Source: an uncultured Planctomycetaceae bacterium
GTDB taxonomy: Bacteria > Planctomycetota > Planctomycetia > Planctomycetales > Planctomycetaceae
Reading direction: 5' to 3'
NCBI GenBank assembly: GCA_903921605.1
Contig: CAIXQV010001085.1
Location: 1 to 12,084 of the forward strand
DNA: 12,084 nt
This document shows, piece after piece, positions 1-6,839 of the stretch. The notes below the pieces were generated by a model. That model made no database searches. It was not told where the DNA came from and saw only the letters and a program-made list of their open reading frames with translations. The position numbers and the translations under genes are program-made. Each line of letters begins with the position of its first letter. Within the stretch, counting starts at the first letter, position 1.

Positions 1-1
1 G

Positions 2-571
2 CTTACTGCGGCCGCTGCAATTGAAACTCTTGCCACGCCACCCGTTGATGGGACGCAGGACAGCGCAGTTGTCGAGGAATTCGCTGCGTACGAAGCCGAG
101 ATTGAAGCCGTTGAAGAAGTTGAGGCTGTTGAAGAGTTCGACTTCTTTGATGAAGTGGAGACCGTACCGCCGGTTGCGACAGTTGAACAGGTTGATGCAG
201 TAAATGAATTCGACGCTGAACTGGAAGAAATCGAACTGCTCGAAGAAGTGGCCGAAGCTGAGATCGTCGCAGAATCTGAAACGGCGCCGGAACCCGTCGC
301 CGAAGTGACAGACGCCGTAATGGAAGAATTTGCCGTCGTAGAGGAAGTCGACGCTGTTGAAGAGGTGTGGGATTTTGCCGAGATTGCTGCTGACGATGTC
401 ATGACGGCTGATCATGAGAGCCCGGACGTAGTCGCGGGAGAAAAAGTAGCCGCAGAAGAAGTCGTCGAAGTCGTGGAGGAAGATGAAGCCTCAAATTGGT
501 TTGATATCGGTGACGACAAGAGCGAAGACGATGACGATCCGGAACTTCGAAAGTTTCTGAAAGGCTTCTGA
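2..571 (+). CDS. Acidic Val/Glu/Ala-rich repeat protein, 3' part only
   Basis: An open frame runs from the window edge to the TGA at 569-571 with no stop, so the 5' end is missing and 189 residues are visible. A GTG at 155 could be read as a start, but the frame upstream of it has the same composition, so the gene almost certainly begins outside the window. The protein is extremely rich in Glu, Asp, Val and Ala. It repeats a loose motif of the type (I/V)(E/D)AVEE(V/F), seen near nt 101-141, 190-213 and 346-375. The last 25 residues differ: a Trp-Phe-Asp stretch, a run of Asp, then a short basic end PELRKFLKGF. Such a chain is probably disordered or a long helix. The gene is followed after one base by the DUF1501 gene, which suggests translational coupling. 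I do not recognise a family and propose no function; the missing N-terminus may hold a domain. Confidence 0.75.
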   Translation, partial: LTAAAAIETLATPPVDGTQDSAVVEEFAAYEAEIEAVEEVEAVEEFDFFDEVETVPPVATVEQVDAVNEFDAELEEIELLEEVAEAEIVAESETAPEPVAEVTDAVMEEFAVVEEVDAVEEVWDFAEIAADDVMTADHESPDVVAGEKVAAEEVVEVVEEDEASNWFDIGDDKSEDDDDPELRKFLKGF

Positions 572-572
572 G

Positions 573-1967
573 ATGCCATGGAACAGCATCGTTGATCAGG
601 CCGCACGGATTCATCGGCGAGATCTGGTCCGTGTCGGTGGCGCGGGCCTCCTGGGGCTCAATCTGCCGCGACTGTTAAAGGCTCAGGAGCAACAGCCGAA
701 ACAATCTCGCACGGCGACGGCGAAGTCCGTGATTTTTCTGTTCCAGTGGGGCGGGCCCAGTCATGTTGATACGTTCGACATGAAACCTGATGCTCCCGAC
801 GGCTATCGTTCGTTGTATAAATCGATCCCGACGTCGGTGCCCGGGATGTCCATTTGTGAGCATCTGCCGGAGACGGCAAAAGTGATGCATCGAATCGCTC
901 AGATTCGAACCGTGCATCACACCATGAACAATCACAACTCGGCTGGGTACACCGCTCTGACAGGCTTTGAACCGCCGATCGACGATCAGCGCCTGCGTGA
1001 ATCGCTGGATCTGTTTCCTGGTTACGGTTCGGTTGTGGATGCGGTCGCTCCCAACTCAAATGGAATGCCGACATTCGTCTCCTACCCGTATCAAATCTCT
1101 GATGGATCAACGACGCCCGGACAGCGAGCCAGCTTTCTTGGGAAGCAGCATGATCCGCTCTTCTTTCGTGATGATCCTAATCAGGCAAACTTCAAGTTGT
1201 CTCAGCTCAGTCTTCCGTCAGACGTAACGCTGGGCCGTTTGCAGGACCGCCGTCAACTTCAGGAACTGATCAACAATCAGGCTCATGCGCTCGATCGGTC
1301 CGCAGCCGCTCGAGGACTGGATGCCTACTACGACCGCGCGTTGGCGATGTTGAATTCGGAGAAGGTCCGAGATGCCTTCGATCTGTCAAAGGAACCGGAA
1401 GTCGTGCGAGATGCATACGGCCGCACGACCTATGGTCAGGGCTGCCTGCTGGCTCGCAGACTGGTCGAATCAGGCGTCAAATTCACAACGGTGTATTTTG
1501 CTCAGAGCATCGGTGGCCGCAGCAAGACTGATGGCGGCTGGGATACTCACGGATTTGACAATACCCGCATGTATGAAATCCTTCCCGAGTGGCATTTTCC
1601 ATCGACAGATCACACGCTGCCGGTGCTGCTGAATGACCTTAGTGATCGCGGATTGCTCGATGAGACACTTGTCATCTGGATGGGTGAGTTTGGCCGCACC
1701 CCGAAGATCAATGCCAACATCAGTCGCGACCACTGGCCGAAATGCTACACCGTATTGATGGCCGGCGGTGGCGTCCAGGGAGGCGCAGTGTATGGAGCCT
1801 CCGACAAATACGGAGCAGTCCCTGACCGTGATCCTGTGACCACCGGCGATCTGGCTGCCACAATGTATTATGCTCTGGGGATTGATCATACGATTGAAGT
1901 TCATGACAATCTGAATCGCCCCTTGCCAATCGCCAAGGGTCGCCCAGTGACGGAAATTTTCGCCTGA
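573..1967 (+). CDS. DUF1501 family protein with RR-type export signal
   Basis: This 464-residue protein matches the DUF1501 family, which is abundant in Planctomycetota and related to the alkaline phosphatase/sulfatase fold; its reaction is not established. The N-terminus has twin arginines at residues 15-16 followed by DLVRVGGAGLLGLNLP, a Tat-like signal typical of the family. Family landmarks are GGPSHVDTFDMKPDAP at about 60-75, WDTHGFDN in the middle, GEFGRTPKIN and the nearby RDHWP, and the glycine-rich MAGGGVQGG. These residues are likely metal or phosphate-site neighbours by analogy with the superfamily. Length is normal for the family. The ATG at 573 lies one base after the upstream stop, with AAAGG at 560-564 as ribosome binding site. 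DUF1501 genes often pair with DUF1549/DUF1553 cytochrome-type genes; none is visible here, and the upstream partner is the acidic protein instead. Confidence 0.93.
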   Translation: MPWNSIVDQAARIHRRDLVRVGGAGLLGLNLPRLLKAQEQQPKQSRTATAKSVIFLFQWGGPSHVDTFDMKPDAPDGYRSLYKSIPTSVPGMSICEHLPETAKVMHRIAQIRTVHHTMNNHNSAGYTALTGFEPPIDDQRLRESLDLFPGYGSVVDAVAPNSNGMPTFVSYPYQISDGSTTPGQRASFLGKQHDPLFFRDDPNQANFKLSQLSLPSDVTLGRLQDRRQLQELINNQAHALDRSAAARGLDAYYDRALAMLNSEKVRDAFDLSKEPEVVRDAYGRTTYGQGCLLARRLVESGVKFTTVYFAQSIGGRSKTDGGWDTHGFDNTRMYEILPEWHFPSTDHTLPVLLNDLSDRGLLDETLVIWMGEFGRTPKINANISRDHWPKCYTVLMAGGGVQGGAVYGASDKYGAVPDRDPVTTGDLAATMYYALGIDHTIEVHDNLNRPLPIAKGRPVTEIFA

Positions 1968-1977
1968 AATCAATCTC

Positions 1978-1986
1978 AAGGAAAAG
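1978..1986 (+). promoter_or_regulatory. Ribosome binding site of the M19 peptidase gene
   Basis: AAGGAAAAG lies about seven to ten bases before the ATG at 1993 and supports that start. The preceding gap after the DUF1501 stop is only 25 bases, so the gene is probably read from the same transcript. Confidence 0.55.
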
Positions 1987-1992
1987 CGGACG

Positions 1993-3180
1993 ATGCACGG
2001 CGGCAGACAGACTTTGAGGCCATTCTCCCAGCAAATCGTTCCCGGATTTTTCACTACGCTGCTGGCCGTGTTGATAACGGGATTGAGCCAGGCGAAAGCT
2101 CAGGAATCCAGCCGCCCTGATGTCGTGTTAACTGCTGAAGGTGAGGCTGTTCATTTCAGCGGCATGCTGTTCGACGGACACAATGATCTGCCGTGGGAGA
2201 TTCGCGACAAGGGCAACTCTTCGTTCGATATTCTGGATATCTCCAAAGATCAGCCAACTCTGCACACGGATATTGCGCGGCTGAAAAAAGGAGGACTCAA
2301 GGCGCAGTTCTGGTCCGTGTACGTTCCGGCCGCTGCCGACAAGAACGGCGATGCGTTATCGCAGACGTTACATCAGATTTCGATCGTGAAGTCGATGGTG
2401 AAGCGATATCCGGAGACCTTTGAGTTCGCCTCGACAGCCGACGATATTGAACGCATCGTCAAAGCAGGGCGGATCGCATCCATGATGGGAGTCGAAGGCG
2501 GCTACAGCATCGAGAACGAAATCAGCAATCTGCAGCGACTTTACGACGAAGGTTGTCGCTACATGACACTGACGCATTCCAAGTCTCTGACATGGGCGGA
2601 TTCCGCAACGGATGAACCGCGTGTCAACGGTCTTTCAGATTTCGGCAAGGACGTGATTCGAGAAATGAATCGTCTGGGAATGATGGTTGACCTGTCCCAT
2701 GTCTCTCCGGAAACCATGCGACAATCGCTGGCGATCACTAAGGCTCCAGTGATGTTTTCTCATTCCAGCGCGAGAGCCATCTGTGATCATCCTCGCAATG
2801 TGCCCGACGATGTGCTGCTGCTGGTGAAGCAAAACGGAGGCGTCGTTATGGTCAACTTCTTCTCGGCGTTTGTAGCACCGACGGAAGTACTGAAAAAGAA
2901 CAAGGAAGCTCGCGGGACGCTGCATGACGTGGTCGACCACATCGATCATATTGTAAAAGTTGCTGGCGTTGATCATGTCGGGATTGGATCGGATTTCGAT
3001 GGAGTCCCCCGACTGCCTCATCAATTGGAAAGTGTCGCGACCTACCCGTTGATCACTCAGGAATTGCTCAATCGCGGATATGATCGTGCATCCATCCACA
3101 AGATTTTGGGTGGGAATATGATGCGTGTTCTGCGAGCGGCAGAGCATGTCAAAAATGAACTCAACAGCCCCTCGAAATAG
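1993..3180 (+). CDS. Secreted M19 family dipeptidase (renal dipeptidase-like)
   Basis: This 395-residue protein belongs to peptidase family M19, binuclear zinc dipeptidases that cleave dipeptides (in mammals also leukotriene D4 and beta-lactams). The zinc ligands of human renal dipeptidase all have counterparts: H63 and D65 in FDGHND, bridging E168 in MGVEGG, H236 in DLSHVS, H257 in MFSHSS, and D334 in GIGSDFDG. The substrate-contact Arg of the family appears as R261 in ARAICDHPRNVPDD, and GGNMMRVL near the C-terminus is also typical. The first 36 residues form a signal peptide: a basic start, a hydrophobic stretch FFTTLLAVLITGL, and a likely cleavage after AKA. The mature enzyme should therefore act in the periplasm or outside the cell. 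It probably works in peptide scavenging or peptidoglycan/cross-link peptide turnover; the natural substrate cannot be read from sequence. The gene sits in the DUF1501-M19-Rieske run. Confidence 0.95.
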   Translation: MHGGRQTLRPFSQQIVPGFFTTLLAVLITGLSQAKAQESSRPDVVLTAEGEAVHFSGMLFDGHNDLPWEIRDKGNSSFDILDISKDQPTLHTDIARLKKGGLKAQFWSVYVPAAADKNGDALSQTLHQISIVKSMVKRYPETFEFASTADDIERIVKAGRIASMMGVEGGYSIENEISNLQRLYDEGCRYMTLTHSKSLTWADSATDEPRVNGLSDFGKDVIREMNRLGMMVDLSHVSPETMRQSLAITKAPVMFSHSSARAICDHPRNVPDDVLLLVKQNGGVVMVNFFSAFVAPTEVLKKNKEARGTLHDVVDHIDHIVKVAGVDHVGIGSDFDGVPRLPHQLESVATYPLITQELLNRGYDRASIHKILGGNMMRVLRAAEHVKNELNSPSK

Positions 3181-3191
3181 AGTCGCGTGAT

Positions 3192-3503
3192 ATGGCAAGT
3201 CTGGATCTGGCGGATGCGGCGACGATTGTTCCGGGACAATCAGCAGAAGTCGTCGCCGATGGAAGAATCTTCGCTGTCTACAACGTGGATGGCGTTTTCC
3301 ACGTGATTGACGGCATCTGCCCGCATGCTGGCGGACCACTCGGAAAAGGCACGCTGCGAGGCAATATCGTGACGTGTCCGTGGCATGGCTGGCAGTTCAA
3401 TGTTTCCAGCGGCCAGCATTGCCTGAATCAGAGAATCTGCCAGACGGCCTACGCTGTTCGCATCGAGAACGGACGGGTGATCATCGACATGCCGCAGGCC
3501 TGA
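3192..3503 (+). CDS. Rieske [2Fe-2S] ferredoxin-like protein
   Basis: This 103-residue single-domain protein has the Rieske cluster motif C43-x-H45, sixteen residues, then C62-x2-H65 (CPHAGGPLG and CPWHGWQF). The Cys/His pairs would hold a [2Fe-2S] cluster. The size and the absence of a signal peptide or membrane anchor fit the soluble ferredoxins of ring-hydroxylating dioxygenases and NirD-like subunits, so it is expected in the cytoplasm as an electron carrier. The ATG is 11 bases after the M19 stop, with no strong ribosome binding site, so it probably depends on readthrough from the upstream gene. No oxygenase, nitrite reductase or ferredoxin reductase lies beside it in the window, so its redox partner is unknown. 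The pairing with an exported dipeptidase has no obvious biochemical logic and may be only co-transcription. Confidence 0.9.
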   Translation: MASLDLADAATIVPGQSAEVVADGRIFAVYNVDGVFHVIDGICPHAGGPLGKGTLRGNIVTCPWHGWQFNVSSGQHCLNQRICQTAYAVRIENGRVIIDMPQA

Positions 3504-3534
3504 TATCAGACTCAGCATGCGATCATCAGCAATG

Positions 3535-3561
3535 ATTATTCGCCGATAATTATTCGCCGAT
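3535..3561. repeat. 13-bp tandem duplication at the 3' end of the YjbQ gene
   Basis: ATTATTCGCCGAT occurs at 3535-3547 and again at 3549-3561, exactly identical and 14 bases apart. The second copy contains the stop codon and last codons of the minus-strand YjbQ gene; the first copy lies just beyond the stop and in another frame. It looks like a slippage duplication in the short gap between two convergent genes. Confidence 0.8.
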
Positions 3562-3972
3562 GATTTTGACCAGCACTTTCTTGGAACGGCGTCCGTCGAA
3601 TTCGCCATAGAAGACCTGCTCCCACGGTCCGAAGTCGAGCCGTCCCTGCGTCACGGCAATGACGACTTCGCGTCCCATAATCTGCCGTTTCATATGCGCA
3701 TCGGCGTTGTCTTCGCCCGTACGATTGTGAGCATAACGCTGCGGTGAAGCATCGAACGGCGCGAGTTGCTCAAGCCACTTGCGATAGTCTGCATGCAGAC
3801 CAGACTCGTCATCATTGATGAACACGGAGGCTGTGATATGCATCGCATTGCAAAGCATCAGGCCTTCCTGAATCCCGCTGCCGCGAAGTATCTCCTCCAG
3901 CCTGGAGGTGATATTCAGGAAGCCCATTCTTTCCGGAATATTGAATGTCAGATACTCGGTAACAGATTTCAT
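3550..3972 (-). CDS. yjbQ: YjbQ/UPF0047 family protein
   Basis: This 140-residue protein matches the YjbQ (UPF0047) family, small trimeric proteins often annotated as secondary thiamine-phosphate synthase because E. coli YjbQ shows weak activity of that kind; the true role is unsettled. Family features are the conserved His in [10 protein letters not shown] (H45), the acidic [13 protein letters not shown] that follows, [19 protein letters not shown] (about 82-100), the strand [17 protein letters not shown], and the ending [15 protein letters not shown] chose the ATG at 3970-3972 ([10 protein letters not shown]) because family members begin here and have about 130-140 residues. The frame stays open upstream to 4182, but those 70 residues do not resemble the family. 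A weak purine-rich site, GCAGGCG, precedes the ATG. The protein has no signal peptide and should be cytoplasmic. The gene converges on the Rieske gene and diverges from the LamG gene. Confidence 0.92.
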   Translation of the reverse strand: MKSVTEYLTFNIPERMGFLNITSRLEEILRGSGIQEGLMLCNAMHITASVFINDDESGLHADYRKWLEQLAPFDASPQRYAHNRTGEDNADAHMKRQIMGREVVIAVTQGRLDFGPWEQVFYGEFDGRRSKKVLVKIIGE

Positions 3973-4036
3973 GAATCGCCTGCGAATACACAAAGTTATC
4001 GAAGAGAGACAGGGAACAACTGGCCACATATTCAGT

Positions 4037-4073
4037 CGCCCTGAAAGCAATGACAGAGGACTCTTCAGGGGCG
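4037..4073. promoter_or_regulatory. Imperfect dyad in the 230-bp divergent intergenic region
   Basis: The region 3973-4202 separates two divergent genes and should contain both promoters, though I cannot name convincing -35/-10 boxes. Within it, CCCTGAA at 4039-4045 and TTCAGGG at 4064-4070 form a perfect 7-bp inverted repeat. It extends imperfectly to CGCCCTGAAAG (4037-4047) against CTCTTCAGGGGCG (4061-4073). It could be an operator or a leader hairpin; it may also be chance. Confidence 0.25.
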
Positions 4074-4192
4074 AATTGATGACGCCGAGTTCGAAGTGTG
4101 TTACGTTCCGCACTTCCTTGAAAGTCGCCCTCGTAGCTTTTTTGTCGATTCTGAAGTTCTCCGGGGGCAAATGTCCTCGCATTGTTTTTCAC

Positions 4193-4196
4193 GGAG
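4193..4196 (+). promoter_or_regulatory. Ribosome binding site deciding the start of the LamG/propeller gene
   Basis: GGAG lies six bases before the ATG at 4203. That start gives a clean signal peptide directly at the N-terminus, whereas the in-frame alternative at 4182 would add seven residues and has no such site. Confidence 0.6.
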
Positions 4197-4202
4197 TATC
4201 GC

Positions 4203-5876
4203 ATGAGAGTCCTGAACATTGTTCTGGTGTGGATGGCTGTGGTTTCGACCGCCAATGCTCAAGCAAAGTTGGCAGGACACTGGCCATTGCAGAGTACCGC
4301 AGACGATCACTCACCCGGAAAGCTCAAGTCGATCGCCAACGGTGTGAAATTTACAGATGACGGTCCGACGAAGAGTCTCACTAAATCGGCAGTATTTGAC
4401 GGAACAAGTTCGTTCATCGATATCGAAGCAGCGGGCGGCTTTAATCCTGGGAAAGAGGATTTTTCTGTCGCAGCATGGGTCAAGCCTTCCGACGCCAGCG
4501 ATGATGTTCCGGGCGATATTCTGAGCCAGTTTGATTTCTCAGGACGTACTGGCTTTCACCTCGGGCTCTACACTCATGGCGGAGTTACGAATTCCCAATC
4601 GAACCATCGCCAGCTTCATTTCGGAATTGACCAGGCTCGCATCGACCCAGAATTTTCCGATCACGGAAAGCTGGGATCGGCGGTCTATGTATTCTCGCTG
4701 TGTGTTCACAACGGCAAGCTTTATGCATCGACATGCCATGCGGGAGCAGAAGAGGCAGGTCGAGTTTTCCGCTTCGAAGGCGGTGACCGCTGGACAGATC
4801 TTGGATCCCCCGACAAAGCCAACGCCATCTCAGCGATGACGGTCTTTGATGGTTCGCTGTATGTCGCTTCCAGCAAGTATCGTTTGGCGGGTTCATCACT
4901 GGCCGAGTCTGAAAACAAGAACTTCGGTGGCAAGGTGTACCGCCTTGGTGACGGCGATCAATGGATTTCCTGCGGCACGTTGTCAGCAGAAACAGAAGCC
5001 GTTTCGAGCCTGATTGAGTATCGTGGAAAGCTCTACGCCGGATCACTCTACAAGCCTGCCGGATTCTTCCGTTACGAAGGCGGGGAAACGTGGACCGCCT
5101 GCCCAAACCCGGGCAAGCGAGTCGAAGCGATGACGGTCTTCAATGGCTCGCTGTTTGCATCCTGTTACGACGAAGGCGCTGTGTTTCGTTTTGATGGCGA
5201 ACAGTGGCACGACATGGGACGCATCCCGAATGCGACTCAGACTTATGGCTTTGCGGTCCACCAGGGAAGCTTGTTTGTCAGCGAATGGCCTCAGGCGCAT
5301 GTGTTTAAGCACATTGAAGGGACCAACTGGGAAGACGCCGGGAAACTGGGAGAAGAACTCGAAGCGATGCCGCTGGTTGTTTACAACGGAAAGATGTACG
5401 GCGGCACGCTGCCGCTTGCAGAAGTTTATCGCTACGAAGGAAAGACCGACTGGGCGAAGGTTGGTCGAGTCGACCTGACGCCGGATGTGCGTTTTCGCCG
5501 AGCGTGGTCGATGGCGGTGTTTCAGGGCCGTTTGTTTGTCGGAGCATTGCCCTCAGGGCGTGTTTTATCCATCGAAGCGGGCCGTAATGCGACGTGGGAT
5601 CATTCGTTTCCGTCGGGTTGGCATCACGTGGCCGCCGTTCGCGCGAAGGATTGTTTGAAACTTTATGTCGACGGAAAACTTGAATCGGAGTCGGCCGCGT
5701 TGCCGGACGAAGCCATCGATCTCTCCAGCCAGTCGAAACTTCAGATCGGCTTCGGGGCTCAGGATTACTTCAAAGGGAATCTGGCCGATGTCAGGATTTA
5801 TCGAGGATCGCTAACTGCGGACGATGTTGCCAAACTTGCAGTGGGCGAGTCTTCTCCGTCAACGAAGAATCCTTAA
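4203..5876 (+). CDS. Exported LamG-type protein with an inserted seven-repeat beta-propeller
   Basis: This 557-residue protein starts with a signal peptide (MRVLNIVLVWMAVVSTANAQ, cleavage probably after ANA), so it is exported. Residues of about 22-148 look like the first part of a LamG/concanavalin-like domain: LAGHWPLQSTADDHSPGK, FDGTSSFIDI, FSVAAWVKPSD, GFHLGLYTHGG. The rest of that fold appears only at about 471-545: GWHHVAAVR, LKLYVDGKLE, LQIGFG, GNLADVRIYRGSLTADDV. Between them lie seven repeats of 28-45 residues of the form (V/F)x(N/D/Q)GxL(Y/F)xxx...VxRxEG...W...G, starting near 168, 214, 272, 312, 352, 393 and 439. Seven kelch-like repeats suggest a seven-bladed propeller. Both folds commonly bind carbohydrate or protein ligands, so a surface or periplasmic binding role is likely. 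No catalytic motif, anchor or sorting signal is seen. DNA for repeats two and four is 25/28 identical over 4833-4860 and 5127-5154, suggesting repeat duplication. Confidence 0.85.
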   Translation: MRVLNIVLVWMAVVSTANAQAKLAGHWPLQSTADDHSPGKLKSIANGVKFTDDGPTKSLTKSAVFDGTSSFIDIEAAGGFNPGKEDFSVAAWVKPSDASDDVPGDILSQFDFSGRTGFHLGLYTHGGVTNSQSNHRQLHFGIDQARIDPEFSDHGKLGSAVYVFSLCVHNGKLYASTCHAGAEEAGRVFRFEGGDRWTDLGSPDKANAISAMTVFDGSLYVASSKYRLAGSSLAESENKNFGGKVYRLGDGDQWISCGTLSAETEAVSSLIEYRGKLYAGSLYKPAGFFRYEGGETWTACPNPGKRVEAMTVFNGSLFASCYDEGAVFRFDGEQWHDMGRIPNATQTYGFAVHQGSLFVSEWPQAHVFKHIEGTNWEDAGKLGEELEAMPLVVYNGKMYGGTLPLAEVYRYEGKTDWAKVGRVDLTPDVRFRRAWSMAVFQGRLFVGALPSGRVLSIEAGRNATWDHSFPSGWHHVAAVRAKDCLKLYVDGKLESESAALPDEAIDLSSQSKLQIGFGAQDYFKGNLADVRIYRGSLTADDVAKLAVGESSPSTKNP

Positions 5877-5909
5877 AAAACTTAGACGAAATTGACCTCC
5901 GGAAGTCTT

Positions 5910-6033
5910 CCAGCGGACTGTTGATTTCATCGTTTAACGACAAGTCGCAGGCGTCGTTGCCGGATTTCGCCTCCGCCTCAGGCTCGCCGTTAAACTTAAC
6001 GCTCAATACACTTCGAAATCAACAGACTGCTGG
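5910..6033. repeat. Nested inverted-repeat intergenic element (MITE- or REP-like)
   Basis: The gap between the LamG gene and the ABC cluster contains two nested inverted repeats. The outer arms CCAGCGGACTGTTGATTTC (5910-5928) and GAAATCAACAGACTGCTGG (6015-6033) pair at 17 of 19 positions. The inner arms at 5932-5953 and 5974-5995 pair at about 17 of 22, including a perfect GTTTAACG/CGTTAAAC. Weaker pairing continues outside the outer arms. The unit could be a non-autonomous mobile element, a REP-type palindrome, or an RNA hairpin ending the upstream transcript. No clear target-site duplication is seen and no second copy occurs in the window. Confidence 0.65.
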
Positions 6034-6084
6034 CCTTCTGGACGACATCGCAGTGGCTTTTCAATTCAAGTGAAATGAGTCTTT

Positions 6085-6786
6085 ATGCCTCTTGTTCTGC
6101 ATATGCATGGTGTTTCTCGTACGTTTGATTCGCCAAGCGGCCCGGTTTCGATCTTGAAAGACGTCAGTCTGAAGGTGCTGTCAGGAAGCGCGATTGCGAT
6201 TCGAGGACCTTCCGGGTGCGGCAAGAGTACTCTGCTTTATCTGGCGGGGACTCTGGATCAGCCGACATCCGGGCTGATTGAGATCCTTGGTGAGAACCCG
6301 TGGCGAATGAGTTCCAGTCGGCTCGCATCGTTTCGCAATCAGCATATTGGTTTCATTTTTCAGGACCATCAATTGCTGCCGCAGTGCAGCGTTCTGGAGA
6401 ACGTACTCTTGCCAACGCTGGCCGGGTTTGATTCCGAAGCCAACATTCGCGCGCGAGCTGAAGCGTTACTGGATCGAGTCGGGCTGGCCCATCGCCTGCA
6501 TCAGCGTCCGGGAAAATTGTCTGGTGGGGAACGTCAGCGAGTGGCCGTCTGCCGCGCGTTACTGCAAAAGCCTTCTCTTTTGCTGGCGGACGAACCAACG
6601 GGAAATCTGGATCCGCAGACGGCGGAAGAGATCGGGACGCTGTTGCTCGAAATGGCCGCCGAACACGATACCGCCCTGTTGTGCGTGACTCATAGCAACG
6701 AACTGGCCGAGAGATTTCCGCATTCGGTGTCACTGGCTCAGGGGCGACTGAAGTTTGATGACGCCGTGCTGGCGAAACAGCAGTAG
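6085..6786 (+). CDS. ABC transporter ATPase, LolD/MacB class
   Basis: This 233-residue nucleotide-binding subunit has every ABC motif in place: Walker A GPSGCGKST (41-49), Q-loop FQDHQLLP (Q93), signature LSGGERQR (145-152), Walker B LLLADEP ending in DEPTGNLD (169-176), and the switch His in CVTHS (H203). The sequence FIFQDHQLLPQCSVLENVLLP and the DEPTGNLD form are typical of the LolD/MacB/FtsE-type family, which normally works with FtsX-like permeases in lipoprotein release, efflux or mechanotransmission. Its length fits. No FtsX-type permease is adjacent; the next genes are an ABC-2-class ATPase and permease. It may serve that permease, a permease elsewhere, or one beyond the window. It is a cytoplasmic subunit at the inner membrane. 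The upstream gap with the palindromic element suggests that transcription of the cluster starts after the LamG gene. Confidence 0.93.
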   Translation: MPLVLHMHGVSRTFDSPSGPVSILKDVSLKVLSGSAIAIRGPSGCGKSTLLYLAGTLDQPTSGLIEILGENPWRMSSSRLASFRNQHIGFIFQDHQLLPQCSVLENVLLPTLAGFDSEANIRARAEALLDRVGLAHRLHQRPGKLSGGERQRVAVCRALLQKPSLLLADEPTGNLDPQTAEEIGTLLLEMAAEHDTALLCVTHSNELAERFPHSVSLAQGRLKFDDAVLAKQQ

Positions 6787-6839
6787 CGCTCGTCGCGTTT
6801 TTGAAGTTCCGCAGGATTCGGCAAAGGGCGATTTTCAAA

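Noticed and set aside
98..375. Regular GTTGAAGA-type repeats as a possible CRISPR or tandem DNA array
   Set aside because: Units are unequal in spacing and sequence, and the frame is open throughout. They reflect a repetitive acidic protein, not a DNA array.
1470..2054. 194-residue minus-strand frame opposite the DUF1501 gene
   Set aside because: It is antisense to a clear gene and shows no domain pattern; it is a shadow of the codon bias.
2635..3339. 234-residue minus-strand frame opposite the M19 and Rieske genes
   Set aside because: It crosses two confirmed genes on the other strand, with a basic, low-complexity N-terminal part and no recognisable motif.
3500..3509. Perfect 10-bp palindrome CTGATATCAG at the Rieske stop codon
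   Set aside because: It is too short to stand out as an operator or terminator and has no loop or T-run.
3898..3912. Palindrome CTCCAGCCTGGAG
   Set aside because: It lies inside the YjbQ coding sequence, where codon content explains it.
3973..4182. Upstream extension of the YjbQ frame by 70 residues
   Set aside because: The extension does not resemble the family, whose members begin near [10 protein letters not shown] and have about 140 residues. It also covers the promoter region of the divergent gene.
3908..4360. 150-residue plus-strand frame across the yjbQ/LamG divergent region
   Set aside because: It overlaps two well-supported genes in other frames, is rich in Arg and Ser, and matches no family I know.
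6801..6839. TTG start for the second ABC ATPase, adding 13 residues
   Set aside because: The ATG at 6840 gives the normal N-terminus for the family; the added residues are basic and unlike it.
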